A stretch of DNA of 64,000 bases from Rhizobium sp. NRK18 (GTDB lineage Bacteria > Pseudomonadota > Alphaproteobacteria > Rhizobiales > Rhizobiaceae): assembly GCF_024385575.1 (NCBI RefSeq), contig NZ_JANFMV010000001.1, positions 2,943,681-3,007,680 of the forward strand. Direction: 5' to 3'. Shown here piece after piece: positions 52,952-61,331 of the stretch. The translations under genes and the position numbers were made by a program. Position 1 is the stretch's first letter. Each line of letters begins with the position of its first letter. A model generated the notes under the pieces. The model did no database searches. It was not told where the DNA came from and saw only the letters and a program-made list of their open reading frames with translations.

Positions 52952-54301
52952 TCAGGCATCCTCCATCACCGCAATCTGCGGCGTGCCGTCGATGACCAGC
53001 CGGATCTGGCCGCGTTCGGGGCGCTCGATGCCGATGGGGCCGCCGCGCTCTTCCAGCCGGCGGCGCAGCAGGATCAGGCGCGTTTCCAGATTGTCCTTGA
53101 AGTCGGGGAGGTTGAAGGTGCGGTCGCGGCGGATTTCGCGGTTGGAAAATTCGGCCCGGCCCGTCTCCACATAGCTGCGGACGAAATGGTAGAGCAGCCG
53201 GCCCGGCACGCCGCGGATGACATAGTCGTTGTCGATGAAGACACCGCCGTCGCGCGGGAAATACTGGAAGCTGAACGCCTGCCCCTTGTCGGCGCTCGAT
53301 ACCGGGGCCACGCCGCGTCCGGCCGCGTCGCTCGCGGCATCGGCAAGTTCGAAGATGGCAAGACCGGCCGCAATCTGGCGGGCGATGATCTCTAGTGCGG
53401 CCTCATGGGCGTGGGAAAAGGCGAAGCTCTCCTCGGATTCGGCGAAGACCACGCCGGAAAGACGGCCGCTGGCGATCAGCGGCACGGCGATCTGGCATTG
53501 GACCTGTTCGATGGCCGGCATGGGGATGTCGTCCCGGTTCAGGCCCGCGGCCAAAGCCACGGCCGAGACATAGCGCTGGCTGCGGCGCATGTCGGCGATG
53601 CGCAGCGTCAGGCCGCGTTCGGCGGCCACCCCGATGATGCCGTCGCCGAAGGCGATTTCGGCGCCGAAGCCGTAACGCGGATAGCCGCGGCTGGCGACGG
53701 TCGACAGCTTGCGCCCCTCGCCGTCGGCGACCAGGATCATCGAGTGGCGGAAGCCGCAGCGCTCCTCGAGGGTTTCCAGGCTGCGGTCCAAGAGCGTTTC
53801 GGGGTCGGCTATGGCCGAAAGTTCCGCTGTTGCCGCAGCGGCCTCCGCCAGCCAGTCGCGAGCGACGACCGGGTTTTCCGGCGCGGTCTCGATCGGGGCG
53901 ACCGGATCGATGCGCCGGCAGCGTTCGACCCGGTAGATGTCGACGGCGCGGAGTTTCAGCATGTGCGACTTGCCCTGCAGGCTCGCCATCACATCGAGCT
54001 GTGCCGAAATGCGGTCGAAGATTGGGCCGGACCGGGACGAACTGACGAAGACCAGATCCAGCACGTGCTGCAGGCCCATGCGGCCGTCGAGCACGACGAC
54101 GGTCGCCCGGCCATTGGCGGCGACATTGGCCGCCGTCTTGGAGAAGAACTGGTTGGACAGCGCCACGTGGTGGCTGTCCACGTAGTAGACATGCGACAGG
54201 TAGGAAAGGTTCGGAATGCCGCTCGCATCCGTCGTTGCGATGACGGACGGCATGATGCCTTCGAAACTGTCGCGGATGGCTTCGAGCGGCACGCCGGTCA
54301 T
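52952..54301 (-). CDS. Flavin-split-barrel, GAF and winged-helix-like fusion protein
   Basis: A 449-residue protein with three regions. Residues 1-145 are a pyridoxamine-phosphate-oxidase-like FMN-binding split barrel (PSVIATTDASGIPNLSYLSHV). Residues about 165-315 form a GAF domain (LETLEERCGFRHSMILVADG; FGDGIIGVAAERG; QCQIAVPLIASGRLSGVVFAE). The last 100 (RDRTFNLPDFKDNLETRLILLRRR, then IRLVIDG) resemble a DNA-binding winged helix. It may sense flavin redox state or a small ligand and act on DNA; this is inferred. The start overlaps the stop of the preceding split-barrel gene as ATGA. Confidence 0.8.
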   Translation of the reverse strand: MTGVPLEAIRDSFEGIMPSVIATTDASGIPNLSYLSHVYYVDSHHVALSNQFFSKTAANVAANGRATVVVLDGRMGLQHVLDLVFVSSSRSGPIFDRISAQLDVMASLQGKSHMLKLRAVDIYRVERCRRIDPVAPIETAPENPVVARDWLAEAAAATAELSAIADPETLLDRSLETLEERCGFRHSMILVADGEGRKLSTVASRGYPRYGFGAEIAFGDGIIGVAAERGLTLRIADMRRSQRYVSAVALAAGLNRDDIPMPAIEQVQCQIAVPLIASGRLSGVVFAESEESFAFSHAHEAALEIIARQIAAGLAIFELADAASDAAGRGVAPVSSADKGQAFSFQYFPRDGGVFIDNDYVIRGVPGRLLYHFVRSYVETGRAEFSNREIRRDRTFNLPDFKDNLETRLILLRRRLEERGGPIGIERPERGQIRLVIDGTPQIAVMEDA

Positions 54302-54771
54302 GACTGGCTCCGCTGAACCCGCTCGCCGGCCTCCGGACCGGGCGTCTGGATGAAAAGGTCGACCGGCCAGAAGCGGATGGCGGCCAGATCGACATTCGAA
54401 AAGACGGTGGAAAGCTGCAGCCGGCTGACGCCGAGCCTATCCATGATCGCCAGCATGCGGTCGCGATAGTCGCTGGCCTTGGCTGACTGGACCTCCGTCG
54501 CCACGTCCACGCCGGCAATCGTTCCCTTGATCTGCAGGGCCCGGTAATTGTCCGGCTGGCAGACGGTCATGGCGATCGGACCGCCCTTCCTGGCATTGGC
54601 GAAGAAATCCGGCCACTGGCTGGAGGAGACGAGAAGCACGAGTTCACCGGTGTCGGCGTCGAAATAGGCGCCGCAACCACGGCCGACATGGGCGCGCAAC
54701 GCGCCGTCGCGCGTCGCCGCGATCATCATCACATTGCCGGCAATGAAAGATGCGACATCGTCTTCAAGCAT
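54298..54771 (-). CDS. Pyridoxamine 5'-phosphate oxidase-like protein
   Basis: A 157-residue FMN-binding split-barrel protein (MMIAATRDGALRAHVGRGCGAYFDADTGE, written here as family blocks AATRDGALRAHVGRG and GELVLLVSSSQW). It lacks the C-terminal segment of true PdxH and is closer to general stress FMN-binding proteins. Its stop overlaps the start of the split-barrel-GAF fusion, so the two probably work together. Upstream is a 211-base gap shared with the divergent hemerythrin gene. Confidence 0.8.
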   Translation of the reverse strand: MLEDDVASFIAGNVMMIAATRDGALRAHVGRGCGAYFDADTGELVLLVSSSQWPDFFANARKGGPIAMTVCQPDNYRALQIKGTIAGVDVATEVQSAKASDYRDRMLAIMDRLGVSRLQLSTVFSNVDLAAIRFWPVDLFIQTPGPEAGERVQRSQS

Positions 54772-54858
54772 AGGTCCCTGAGCCCAACCCGATCAACCGG
54801 CACCCTTTTACCACGGTTGCAATTCTCCGGCACGCACCACCATCCGCGATAGGAAATA

Positions 54859-54899
54859 TTTAGGAAGCGGCCTGCGCGCTTAGCAAGCTTTTAGGAAGC
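54859..54899. promoter_or_regulatory. Direct repeat upstream of the hemerythrin gene
   Basis: TTTAGGAAGC occurs at 54859-54868 and again at 54890-54899, 31 bases apart from start to start, about three helical turns. The repeats lie in the 211-base gap between the divergent split-barrel and hemerythrin genes. They could be regulator half sites. The function is unknown. Confidence 0.4.
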
Positions 54900-54982
54900 C
54901 CGGACGGGCAGCCACGGCTATCTGGTTGTTCCGCCGCACCGGCAGTCGGCGCGGCCCGAAACACACCTTCAAGGAACAGATC

Positions 54983-55690
54983 ATGACCCATGCAGACACC
55001 ATGGCGCACATCCCTGCGCTCAACGGACGCTACGATATCTACGGCAATATCCACAAGGGCCTCCGCCGCACGCAATGCCTGCTGCTCGCCCGGCTGGGCG
55101 CCAACGACTTCGGCAATGCCGAGACGACCGAAAAGCTTCTGGCCGACATGCGCCGGCTCCTGTCGATGGCCTCGGCCCATGTGAAGCACGAAGACACCGA
55201 AATCCACGCCGCCCTGCACCGCCGCGGCGTCGAGACCGGCCTCGTCGACGAGCAGCACGACGATCACCGCGCCGCCTTCCAGGTGCTCGAAGACAAGATC
55301 GTCGCCGTCGAGACAACCTCCGGCGCGGCGCGGGCGGAAGCGGGACGCGGGCTCTATCTCGCGATGGCCGCCTATATCGCCGACGACTTCGCTCACATGC
55401 ACGAAGAAGAAACCGTGCTCTGCCCGATCCTGTGGCAGACCTTTTCCGACGACGAGCTGCTCGGCATCGAGATGCGCATCATCAGCGCCCTGCCGCCGGA
55501 AGAAAACATGGCGTTCACGCGGATGATGCTGCCGGCGATGAACCCCGCGCAGCGGCGCATGATGGTCGGCGGCATGCAGCAGAGCCTGCCGCCGGAAATC
55601 TTCAACGCCATCGTCGAGTTCGCCATCCGTCCGGCGCTGACCGATGCGGATTTCCAGGCACTGCGTGCCGACATCGGGCTTGCCGCATGA
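54983..55690 (+). CDS. Hemerythrin-domain protein
   Basis: A 235-residue protein with a four-helix hemerythrin-like domain: GNIHKGLRR, SAHVKHEDTEIH, DEQHDDHRAAF and DFAHMHEEE supply the His/Glu pattern of the di-iron site. The last 80 residues (FTRMMLPAMNPAQRRMMVGGM) are an extra helical region. Such proteins bind oxygen or nitric oxide, or repair iron centres under nitrosative stress. The ATG at 54983 follows AAGGAACAG. The YceI gene follows 120 bases later. Confidence 0.85.
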   Translation: MTHADTMAHIPALNGRYDIYGNIHKGLRRTQCLLLARLGANDFGNAETTEKLLADMRRLLSMASAHVKHEDTEIHAALHRRGVETGLVDEQHDDHRAAFQVLEDKIVAVETTSGAARAEAGRGLYLAMAAYIADDFAHMHEEETVLCPILWQTFSDDELLGIEMRIISALPPEENMAFTRMMLPAMNPAQRRMMVGGMQQSLPPEIFNAIVEFAIRPALTDADFQALRADIGLAA

Positions 55691-55810
55691 GCGCGCCTTC
55701 AGCCGCGAGACCTCTCATCAACGGCTTCGAAGCCGACCGCTGCCGGGATTGCGCCCGGCGCGGCCGCGGTTGCCGCAGCCTCTTTTCCCTTCCCTTCAAG
55801 GAGAATGACC

Positions 55811-56464
55811 ATGACCATCAAATCCCTTCTGAGCGCGATCCTCATCGCCTGCCCGGCCGCAGCCATCGCGGCGGACGCTGCCCCGAGCGGGCGCTATGAA
55901 CAGGACGGCCCGCACACCAGCGTAACCTGGCGGATCGACCATTTCGGCCTGTCGCACTTCACCGCCCGTTTCATCAATTCCAAGGCACGGCTCGACTGGA
56001 ACAGCGAGAGCCCCGAGCAATCGCGGCTGACCGTCGAAATCGACCCACTACAGGTCCGTACCGACTTTCCGTTCCCGGAGGTCGAGGATTTCGACGCGAA
56101 GATCGGCGGCAACGCGGATTTCCTCGCCGGAGCCCCGATCCGCTTCGTCTCGACGAAGATCGTCATCGACGGCGAGAAGACCGGCCGCGTCTTCGGCGAC
56201 CTGACGCTGCGCGGGGAAACCCACCCGGCGGTGATGGACGTCACCCTCAACGGCTCGATGGCCGAACACCCGTTCGAAAAGATCGCCAAGCTCGGCTTTT
56301 CGGGGCACATGGTCGTCAAGCGCTCGCAATGGGGGCTGACCTTCGCGATTCCCGCCCTCAGCGACGACATCGACGTCGCGATCGAAACCGAGTTCAAGCC
56401 GGAAAAGCCGAAACGGCAGGCGGCGCTGCCGGAGGTCGTGCGCCGGAAGAGCATCATTGACTAG
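55811..56464 (+). CDS. YceI-family periplasmic protein
   Basis: A 217-residue exported lipocalin-like protein. The signal peptide is about 1-21 (ends IAADA). The beta-barrel has RYEQDGPHTSVTWRIDHFGLS, FDAKIGGNADFL and GDLTLRGETHPAVMDVTLNG, all YceI hallmarks. Members bind polyisoprenoids or quinone-like lipids and are often induced by base or oxidative stress. AAGGAG lies seven bases before the ATG at 55811, which favours it over the ATG two codons earlier. The last 25 residues, rich in Lys, Arg and Pro, extend beyond the barrel. Confidence 0.9.
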   Translation: MTIKSLLSAILIACPAAAIAADAAPSGRYEQDGPHTSVTWRIDHFGLSHFTARFINSKARLDWNSESPEQSRLTVEIDPLQVRTDFPFPEVEDFDAKIGGNADFLAGAPIRFVSTKIVIDGEKTGRVFGDLTLRGETHPAVMDVTLNGSMAEHPFEKIAKLGFSGHMVVKRSQWGLTFAIPALSDDIDVAIETEFKPEKPKRQAALPEVVRRKSIID

Positions 56465-56531
56465 ATCGGGGACGATATCGGGAAAATGCGCGCGCCGCTG
56501 GCCTTCGCGAGACGGCCGGCGGCCTGACATG

Positions 56532-56557
56532 AAAAAAGCCCGCTTTCGCGGGCTTTT
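56532..56557 (-). terminator. Terminator after tRNA-Pro
   Basis: AAAAGCCCGC and GCGGGCTTTT pair around TTTC, with a run of six T on the minus strand beyond the stem. It lies four bases past the tRNA 3' end and may also stop plus-strand transcription from the YceI gene. Confidence 0.88.
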
Positions 56558-56561
56558 CGGC

Positions 56562-56638
56562 TGGTCGGAGTGGAGTGATTCGAACACTCGACCCCCTCGT
56601 CCCGAACGAGGTGCGCTACCAGGCTGCGCTACACTCCG
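56562..56638 (-). tRNA. tRNA-Pro (anticodon CGG)
   Basis: The 77-base minus-strand sequence folds as a standard cloverleaf: acceptor CGGAGTG/CACTCCG, D-loop AGCCTGGTAGC, anticodon stem CCTCG/CGAGG with loop TTCGGGA giving CGG, T-arm with GTTCGAATC, and an encoded CCA end. It reads the proline codon CCG. Confidence 0.97.
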
Positions 56639-56848
56639 TGACCAACGGCGCCTCTATAGACCAGCAATTTTGATTGCACAAGCGCCCTGACGACATTTTT
56701 GCGAAGGAATTTCAAAGCGGCCGAAACGGGGCGATTTCGTGTCACAAATTTTTGCTGTGTGCCGTCAACCACACAAACACGCTCGGCAAAACCTGCTAAG
56801 GGACACATCACCGATTGTACCGGACTTCAAACAACAGGATCCTTTTCC

Positions 56849-57187
56849 ATGCGCGTTCGCATCCTTGCCGCCGCTTTGATGACTGCCACCCTTTCCGCCT
56901 GCGCCACCACGGGCGCGGCCACCCCGATTGAAGCCGCGTGGAGCGGCAAGGAAGCCGGCAAGTTCTTCGCCGCCTACGGCCCGCCCTCTTCCGACCGTTC
57001 GGAAGCTGGCCTCACCGTCTACAACTGGACCGGCGGCTACAAGACCGTGAAGGGCCGCTCCTACCGCTGCTCGGCCGTCATCAGCGTCGACAAGAGCTAC
57101 ACCATCCGCTCGATCCGCGTCCTCGGCGACCGCCCCGGCGTCAACGGCCCGTCCTACTGCGAGGAACTGCTGGTCGGTTCGAACTGA
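56849..57187 (+). CDS. Small conserved lipoprotein
   Basis: A 112-residue protein with a lipoprotein signal peptide, lipobox LSAC at about residues 15-18. The mature part has SGKEAGKFFAAYGPPSSD and ends with two cysteines (YRCSAV and SYCEEL) that could form a disulfide. I do not recognise a functional family. The ATG follows AGGA. A clear terminator follows. The frame stays open 50 codons upstream, but that part has no signal peptide or coding character. Confidence 0.8.
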   Translation: MRVRILAAALMTATLSACATTGAATPIEAAWSGKEAGKFFAAYGPPSSDRSEAGLTVYNWTGGYKTVKGRSYRCSAVISVDKSYTIRSIRVLGDRPGVNGPSYCEELLVGSN

Positions 57188-57226
57188 AGATGGCGTGGGC
57201 TGAGAGGCCTGACTCAATTGATACGG

Positions 57227-57257
57227 TCCCGCCGGGGAAACTCGGCGGGATTGTTTT
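57227..57257 (+). terminator. Terminator of the lipoprotein gene
   Basis: TCCCGCCG and CGGCGGGA form an 8-base stem with an 8-base loop followed by TTGTTTT, 40 bases after the lipoprotein stop. Confidence 0.85.
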
Positions 57258-57332
57258 ATCAGCGAATGGAAAACGGCGAACGCTGTCCCTGCTTTGCTTG
57301 CTGAAACCTGTTCGAATGTAATCTGAAATCGG

Positions 57333-57407
57333 TGGCTGGGGTGCCTGGATTCGAACCAGGGAATGGCGGTACCAAAAACCGCTGCCTTACCGCTTGGCTA
57401 CACCCCA
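57333..57407 (-). tRNA. tRNA-Gln (anticodon TTG)
   Basis: A 75-base minus-strand cloverleaf: acceptor TGGGGTG/CACCCCA, D-loop AGCGGTAAGG, anticodon stem GCGGT/ACCGC with loop TTTTGGT giving TTG, T-arm GGTTCGAATCC and encoded CCA. It reads CAA and probably CAG glutamine codons. Confidence 0.97.
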
Positions 57408-57587
57408 ACAGATCCGTGACGCGCACATGACTGCGAAGCGGTGACGGGCTATTAGCAAGAAGCGGCGACGGCGGCAACGGTTTGTGACGGCTGCCTCCGC
57501 ATTTTCTTTTTCAGCAGAATTCATTGGTCTATCAGCGGCGCGCTTGCTACGTCTTCGGCAACAAGACCCGCCCGCACCGGAGCCCCC

Positions 57588-57884
57588 ATGTCGACATTCC
57601 GCGCCAGACCGCCTGCCGTTCCGACCGTCCTCCTCGACGACGCCGTCGTGCGCGTGACGCGCTGGGACTTCGAGCCGGGGGCCGATACCGGCCATCATGT
57701 GCACGGCATGGGCTATGTGGTGGTGCCGATGACCGACTGCCATTTCCTGATCGAGGACAAGGACGGCGAGCGGCGGGTGACATCGAAGGCCGGCGAGGTC
57801 TACAGGCGCGACGCCGGCGTCGAGCACAATGTCGTCAATGGCGGCGAGAGCCCGATGTCCTTCATCGAGATCGAGTACAAGTAA
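57588..57884 (+). CDS. Small cupin-fold protein
   Basis: A 98-residue single cupin. The metal-binding pattern is GADTGHHVHGMGYVVVPM in the first motif and HNVVNGGESPMSFIEIEY in the second. Such proteins bind a metal and may be enzymes or sensors; the substrate is unknown. The metallo-beta-lactamase-fold gene follows 17 bases later, so they are probably co-transcribed. Confidence 0.8.
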   Translation: MSTFRARPPAVPTVLLDDAVVRVTRWDFEPGADTGHHVHGMGYVVVPMTDCHFLIEDKDGERRVTSKAGEVYRRDAGVEHNVVNGGESPMSFIEIEYK

Positions 57885-57901
57885 GGGACCGGACCGCGAC
57901 G

Positions 57902-58816
57902 ATGGCAAGCGACGACATCTCCTTCGACCGCGCCTTCGAGCCGGCCTATGGCCGGGCGGTCGATGTGGCGCCGGGGGTCCAACGGCTGACGGTCAATAAT
58001 CCGAGCCCCTTCACCTTCCACGGCACCAACAGCTATATCGTCGGCGGGACATCCGTGGCGGTGATCGATCCCGGGCCGGAGGATGAGGCGCATTTCCAGA
58101 CGCTGATGGAGGCACTGGCCGGCCGCGAGGTCACCCACATCGTCGTCAGCCACACGCATCGCGACCACTCGCCGCTCGCCAGAAGGCTGAAGGAGGCGAC
58201 CGGCGCGATGACGGTGGCGGAGGGGCCGCACCGCCCTTCCCGGCCGCTGCATGCCGGCGAAACCAATCCGTTTGCCGAAAGCTCGGACACGGATTTCGTT
58301 CCCGACCGGGCGCTTGGCGACGGCGAGACGCTGGCGGGCGACGGCTGGAGCCTGACGGCCGTCCTCACCCCCGGCCATACCGCCAACCACGCGGCCTTCG
58401 CGCTCGAGGGCACCGGCATCCTGTTTTCCGCCGATCACGTCATGGCCTGGGCGACTTCGATCGTCGCGCCGCCGGACGGCAGCATGGCCGATTACATGGC
58501 CTCGCTCGACGCGCTCATTGCCCGCGACGACGTGCTCTATCTGCCCGGCCATGGCGGGCCGGTGCGCGAGCCGAGGAGCTTCGTGCGCGGCATGAAGACC
58601 CACCGGCGCATGCGCGAGCGCGCCATCCTGGAGCGGCTGAAGGCCGGCGACCGGCAGATCGCCGAGATGGTGAAGGTCATCTACCGCGAGACCGATCCGC
58701 GCCTGCATGGCGCCGCGGCGCTGTCGGTCCTGTCGCATCTGGAAGAGATGATCGAAAAAGGCATGGTGACGACCGACGGGCCGCCGCGGCTGACGGGCGT
58801 CTACTTCCCGGCCTAG
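57902..58816 (+). CDS. Metallo-beta-lactamase-fold hydrolase (LACTB2/glyoxalase II-like)
   Basis: A 304-residue hydrolase. The metal site is THRDH-type: VVSHTHRDHSPLA near 80, then the third histidine in LTPGHTANHAAF and the aspartate in FSADHVMAWATS. A C-terminal helical region with LEEMIEKGMV follows, as in LACTB2-type proteins with a small winged helix. It hydrolyses a thioester, phosphodiester or RNA; the substrate cannot be told. The ATG at 57902 lies 17 bases after the cupin stop. Confidence 0.88.
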   Translation: MASDDISFDRAFEPAYGRAVDVAPGVQRLTVNNPSPFTFHGTNSYIVGGTSVAVIDPGPEDEAHFQTLMEALAGREVTHIVVSHTHRDHSPLARRLKEATGAMTVAEGPHRPSRPLHAGETNPFAESSDTDFVPDRALGDGETLAGDGWSLTAVLTPGHTANHAAFALEGTGILFSADHVMAWATSIVAPPDGSMADYMASLDALIARDDVLYLPGHGGPVREPRSFVRGMKTHRRMRERAILERLKAGDRQIAEMVKVIYRETDPRLHGAAALSVLSHLEEMIEKGMVTTDGPPRLTGVYFPA

Positions 58817-58822
58817 TCCGGA

Positions 58823-59701
58823 CTATTTCGCGGCGATGCCGAGGAGATCGGCGTCGAGCGCGCGCAGGAAACTGTCGGTGATGCGCGCGCCGTAGCCGAG
58901 ATCGTGCGGCCCGTAGCGCGACATGGTGCGCACATCGACAATGGTGGTGTCGAAATCCTCGCGCAGGCGGATCATCACGTCGAAGGGAAAGCCGAAGACC
59001 AGCGTGCGCACGGAGCCCTGCAGCAGCACGTCCGGCGGGCGCAGCGCGGCGATGCTGGCGTCATCGCCGGAGGGCTCGGGGCGTGGCGAGGGAATGGGAA
59101 CGGCCGGCGTTTCCGGCTGGTCCGAGGATGGCGGTGCGAAATCGGTGCCCTTGGTTGCGACGATGGCGATACGCTCGGCGGCGGCGACGCGCATCACCGC
59201 CTCCTGCACGCGGTCGAGCGCGCCTTCGTAGCGGCGGCCGTTGAGGCCCGGATAGGCGGCGATCTGCAGTGTGCGGTCGCGGGCGAAATCCTCCGGCGGG
59301 CGCGGCAGGGTCAACTGATTGGCCTCCGGCGGCTTCAGCCAGGGAATTTCCTCGACGAGTTCGGTCTGCACGTCATAGATCGGCGGCAGCGTCACATAGG
59401 CGTAGATGGCGGCACCGGCGGCGGCAAGCGGGATGGCGGCATAGAGCAGCGCCTTGGCCGAAGCGACGCCGCCCTTGGCGCCCCAGTACCAGAGGCGGAC
59501 GAAACCGATCGCGGCGAGAAACACGGCGATCAGCGCCGCGGCGGCGCTCAGCATGGCGAGGACAACGAAATTCGGCGTCAGGATGAAGCCGAAGCGGTGC
59601 AGCACGGCAACGACGAGGAACAGGAGCAGGGCGAAACGGGCGACGCGCAGCGCGAGACGCGCCGAATAGGATTGTGGCCGGTCGAAGCGGACTGTCTTCA
59701 A
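58823..59701 (-). CDS. DUF1499 membrane protein
   Basis: A 292-residue protein with three hydrophobic segments near the N-terminus and a soluble DUF1499 domain (YEGALDRVQEAVMRVAAAER; FPFDVMIRLREDFDTTIVDVR; DLGYGARITDSFLRALDAD). The domain is uncharacterised and often linked to oxidative-stress or lipid genes. I start at TTG 59701 (AGGGAAA precedes it); a TTG 20 codons earlier is possible but has no clear site. It converges with the metallo-beta-lactamase-fold gene, six bases apart. Confidence 0.78.
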   Translation of the reverse strand: MKTVRFDRPQSYSARLALRVARFALLLFLVVAVLHRFGFILTPNFVVLAMLSAAAALIAVFLAAIGFVRLWYWGAKGGVASAKALLYAAIPLAAAGAAIYAYVTLPPIYDVQTELVEEIPWLKPPEANQLTLPRPPEDFARDRTLQIAAYPGLNGRRYEGALDRVQEAVMRVAAAERIAIVATKGTDFAPPSSDQPETPAVPIPSPRPEPSGDDASIAALRPPDVLLQGSVRTLVFGFPFDVMIRLREDFDTTIVDVRTMSRYGPHDLGYGARITDSFLRALDADLLGIAAK

Positions 59702-59808
59702 AGATTTCCCTGCCTTTTCCCCATTCCAAGCCGAACCGGCTTTGAACCCCTGCTCCCGCAAAGTCTTAGAATTTCAACGGCAAACAGGCAAGCGCGACCG
59801 GCGACGGA

Positions 59809-60648
59809 TCACTCCTCCGGCGCGATGTCGTCCGCGGCGGACGGATCGAGCGGCACCTGCAGCGTCTGGAAGGCCGGGTTTTCCACCGCACCCGGCGTCG
59901 GCAATTGCGGCGCCGGCAGCTTGGCGCCGAGTTCCGGCGCATACATGGCGGCAAGCTCGATGATGCCGATGACGATAAGCCAGCTGCCGATGATGCGGCC
60001 TGCAATGCGGATCCACGGGCCGGGAAACTGCCGCAGCAGAAAGGCCGGCGCGAGGACCATCCACAGGGCGGTCAGCACCGCGCCCATGGCGAACTGGAAG
60101 ACGCTGGTGCCGAAGTCATCGAGCCCGATGAAGAGCGACAGCGAGAAGGCGATGATGACGGCGGAAGCAATCGCGAACGGAAAGCGCCGCTCGCCCGGCA
60201 GCCACAAGACCGCACCGGAGATCATCAGGGCCGAGGGTGCGACGAGAAACAGGTAGCCGGACGCACCGGTCGACTGGATCAGCCGGAAGATCGGCGGGAA
60301 GAGGCTCAGCAGCACCACCAGCACACCGAAGAAGGTGAGCGCGATGCGGGCGAACTGCCGCGCCGTGGCCTGCGCGCAGACCACGCCGAGGCCGATCATC
60401 GCCAGGACAAGGTCGTAGACGGAGAAGGTGAACAGGAAACCGAGTTCGGTGAAGCCGTAGTCGTGCGGGAAGACCTGCGAGAAGAACAGGAGCACGAAGC
60501 CGATGCCGAGGAAACCGGCCGAAAAACGGAAGCTGTCGCGCTGGTGCCAGGCCTTTTCCGGAATGGCGGGCATGGGCGCGGAGAGCTTCGGCCTAGATTT
60601 CGTCGCCGGCCGGTTCTGGCTGCCCTTGCTGGTTCGTCTTGCCGTCAT
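59809..60648 (-). CDS. Uncharacterised multi-pass membrane protein
   Basis: A 279-residue protein: a basic hydrophilic N-terminus of about 40 residues (ARRTSKGSQNRPATKSRP), then about seven hydrophobic segments and a proline-rich acidic tail. I do not recognise the family. Its ATG overlaps the HupE-like stop as ATGA, so both are made together and may function together, for example in metal handling. About 100 bases separate it from the DUF1499 gene. Confidence 0.72.
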   Translation of the reverse strand: MTARRTSKGSQNRPATKSRPKLSAPMPAIPEKAWHQRDSFRFSAGFLGIGFVLLFFSQVFPHDYGFTELGFLFTFSVYDLVLAMIGLGVVCAQATARQFARIALTFFGVLVVLLSLFPPIFRLIQSTGASGYLFLVAPSALMISGAVLWLPGERRFPFAIASAVIIAFSLSLFIGLDDFGTSVFQFAMGAVLTALWMVLAPAFLLRQFPGPWIRIAGRIIGSWLIVIGIIELAAMYAPELGAKLPAPQLPTPGAVENPAFQTLQVPLDPSAADDIAPEE

Positions 60649-61241
60649 GCGAGAAGATAATAGATGCCGGCGAGCGCGATGAAAGCCCCGCCGAGACGAA
60701 TGATGCGGCCCTGGTAATAGCGTCCGAGCAAGAGGCCGATGCCGACGCCGGCGACGTGGATGAGGCCGGTCGAGACCACGAAGCCGACCGCATAGGCCGC
60801 GGGATCGGCGGCAGCGGGCAGGAAGCGGCCATGGGCATAGCCGTGGAAAATGGCGAAGAAGGCGATGATGATGATGGCGACGGCTTCCGGCGCCTTCCAT
60901 TTGAGCGCGATGACGCCACCGAGCACGATCAGCGAAATGGCGATCGCCATGACGACGATGTTGTCTGGCACGAGCCCCATCATGCCGAGTACGCCGCCAA
61001 CGCACATGATCATCGGGAAGGTCGCCGGCAGCGTCCAGACCGAGCGGCCGCCCATCTGCGCGCCCCAGAGACCGACGGCCAGCATCGCCAGGAAATGGTC
61101 GCCGCCCAGAAGCGGATGCTCGAAGCCGCTGCCGAAACCGCCCATCGGCCCGCCGAGCTGGTGGGCGGAGGCGGTCGTCGCCAGCGCCATCAGGACGGCA
61201 AGCGGGAAGACACCTTGGCTGACCAGTCTTCGAACATGCAT
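60645..61241 (-). CDS. HupE/UreJ-family metal permease
   Basis: A 198-residue membrane protein. A signal peptide-like start ends TASAHQLGG. HPLLGGDHFLAMLAVGLWG is the H-P-x3-G-x-D-H motif and FHGYAHGR the second histidine motif of HupE/UreJ, which carry nickel or cobalt. Six membrane helices are predicted by eye. The ATG at 61239-61241 puts the signal peptide in the right place; earlier in-frame codons exist. The gene is 90 bases from ppdK and precedes an unknown membrane protein gene. Confidence 0.86.
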   Translation of the reverse strand: MHVRRLVSQGVFPLAVLMALATTASAHQLGGPMGGFGSGFEHPLLGGDHFLAMLAVGLWGAQMGGRSVWTLPATFPMIMCVGGVLGMMGLVPDNIVVMAIAISLIVLGGVIALKWKAPEAVAIIIIAFFAIFHGYAHGRFLPAAADPAAYAVGFVVSTGLIHVAGVGIGLLLGRYYQGRIIRLGGAFIALAGIYYLLA

Positions 61242-61331
61242 GAGATCGGCAATTCCTCGATTCGCTCGCGGCATCATAGCGACATGGATACGCAATCAAA
61301 GGCCGGTTTCAACCGGGCAATTGTCACGGCC

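Noticed and set aside
55687..55899. 70-codon frame overlapping the end of the hemerythrin gene and the start of the YceI gene
   Set aside because: It begins with an ATGA overlap, but it runs 89 bases into the YceI gene and its low-complexity Arg-rich sequence looks like a frame shadow.
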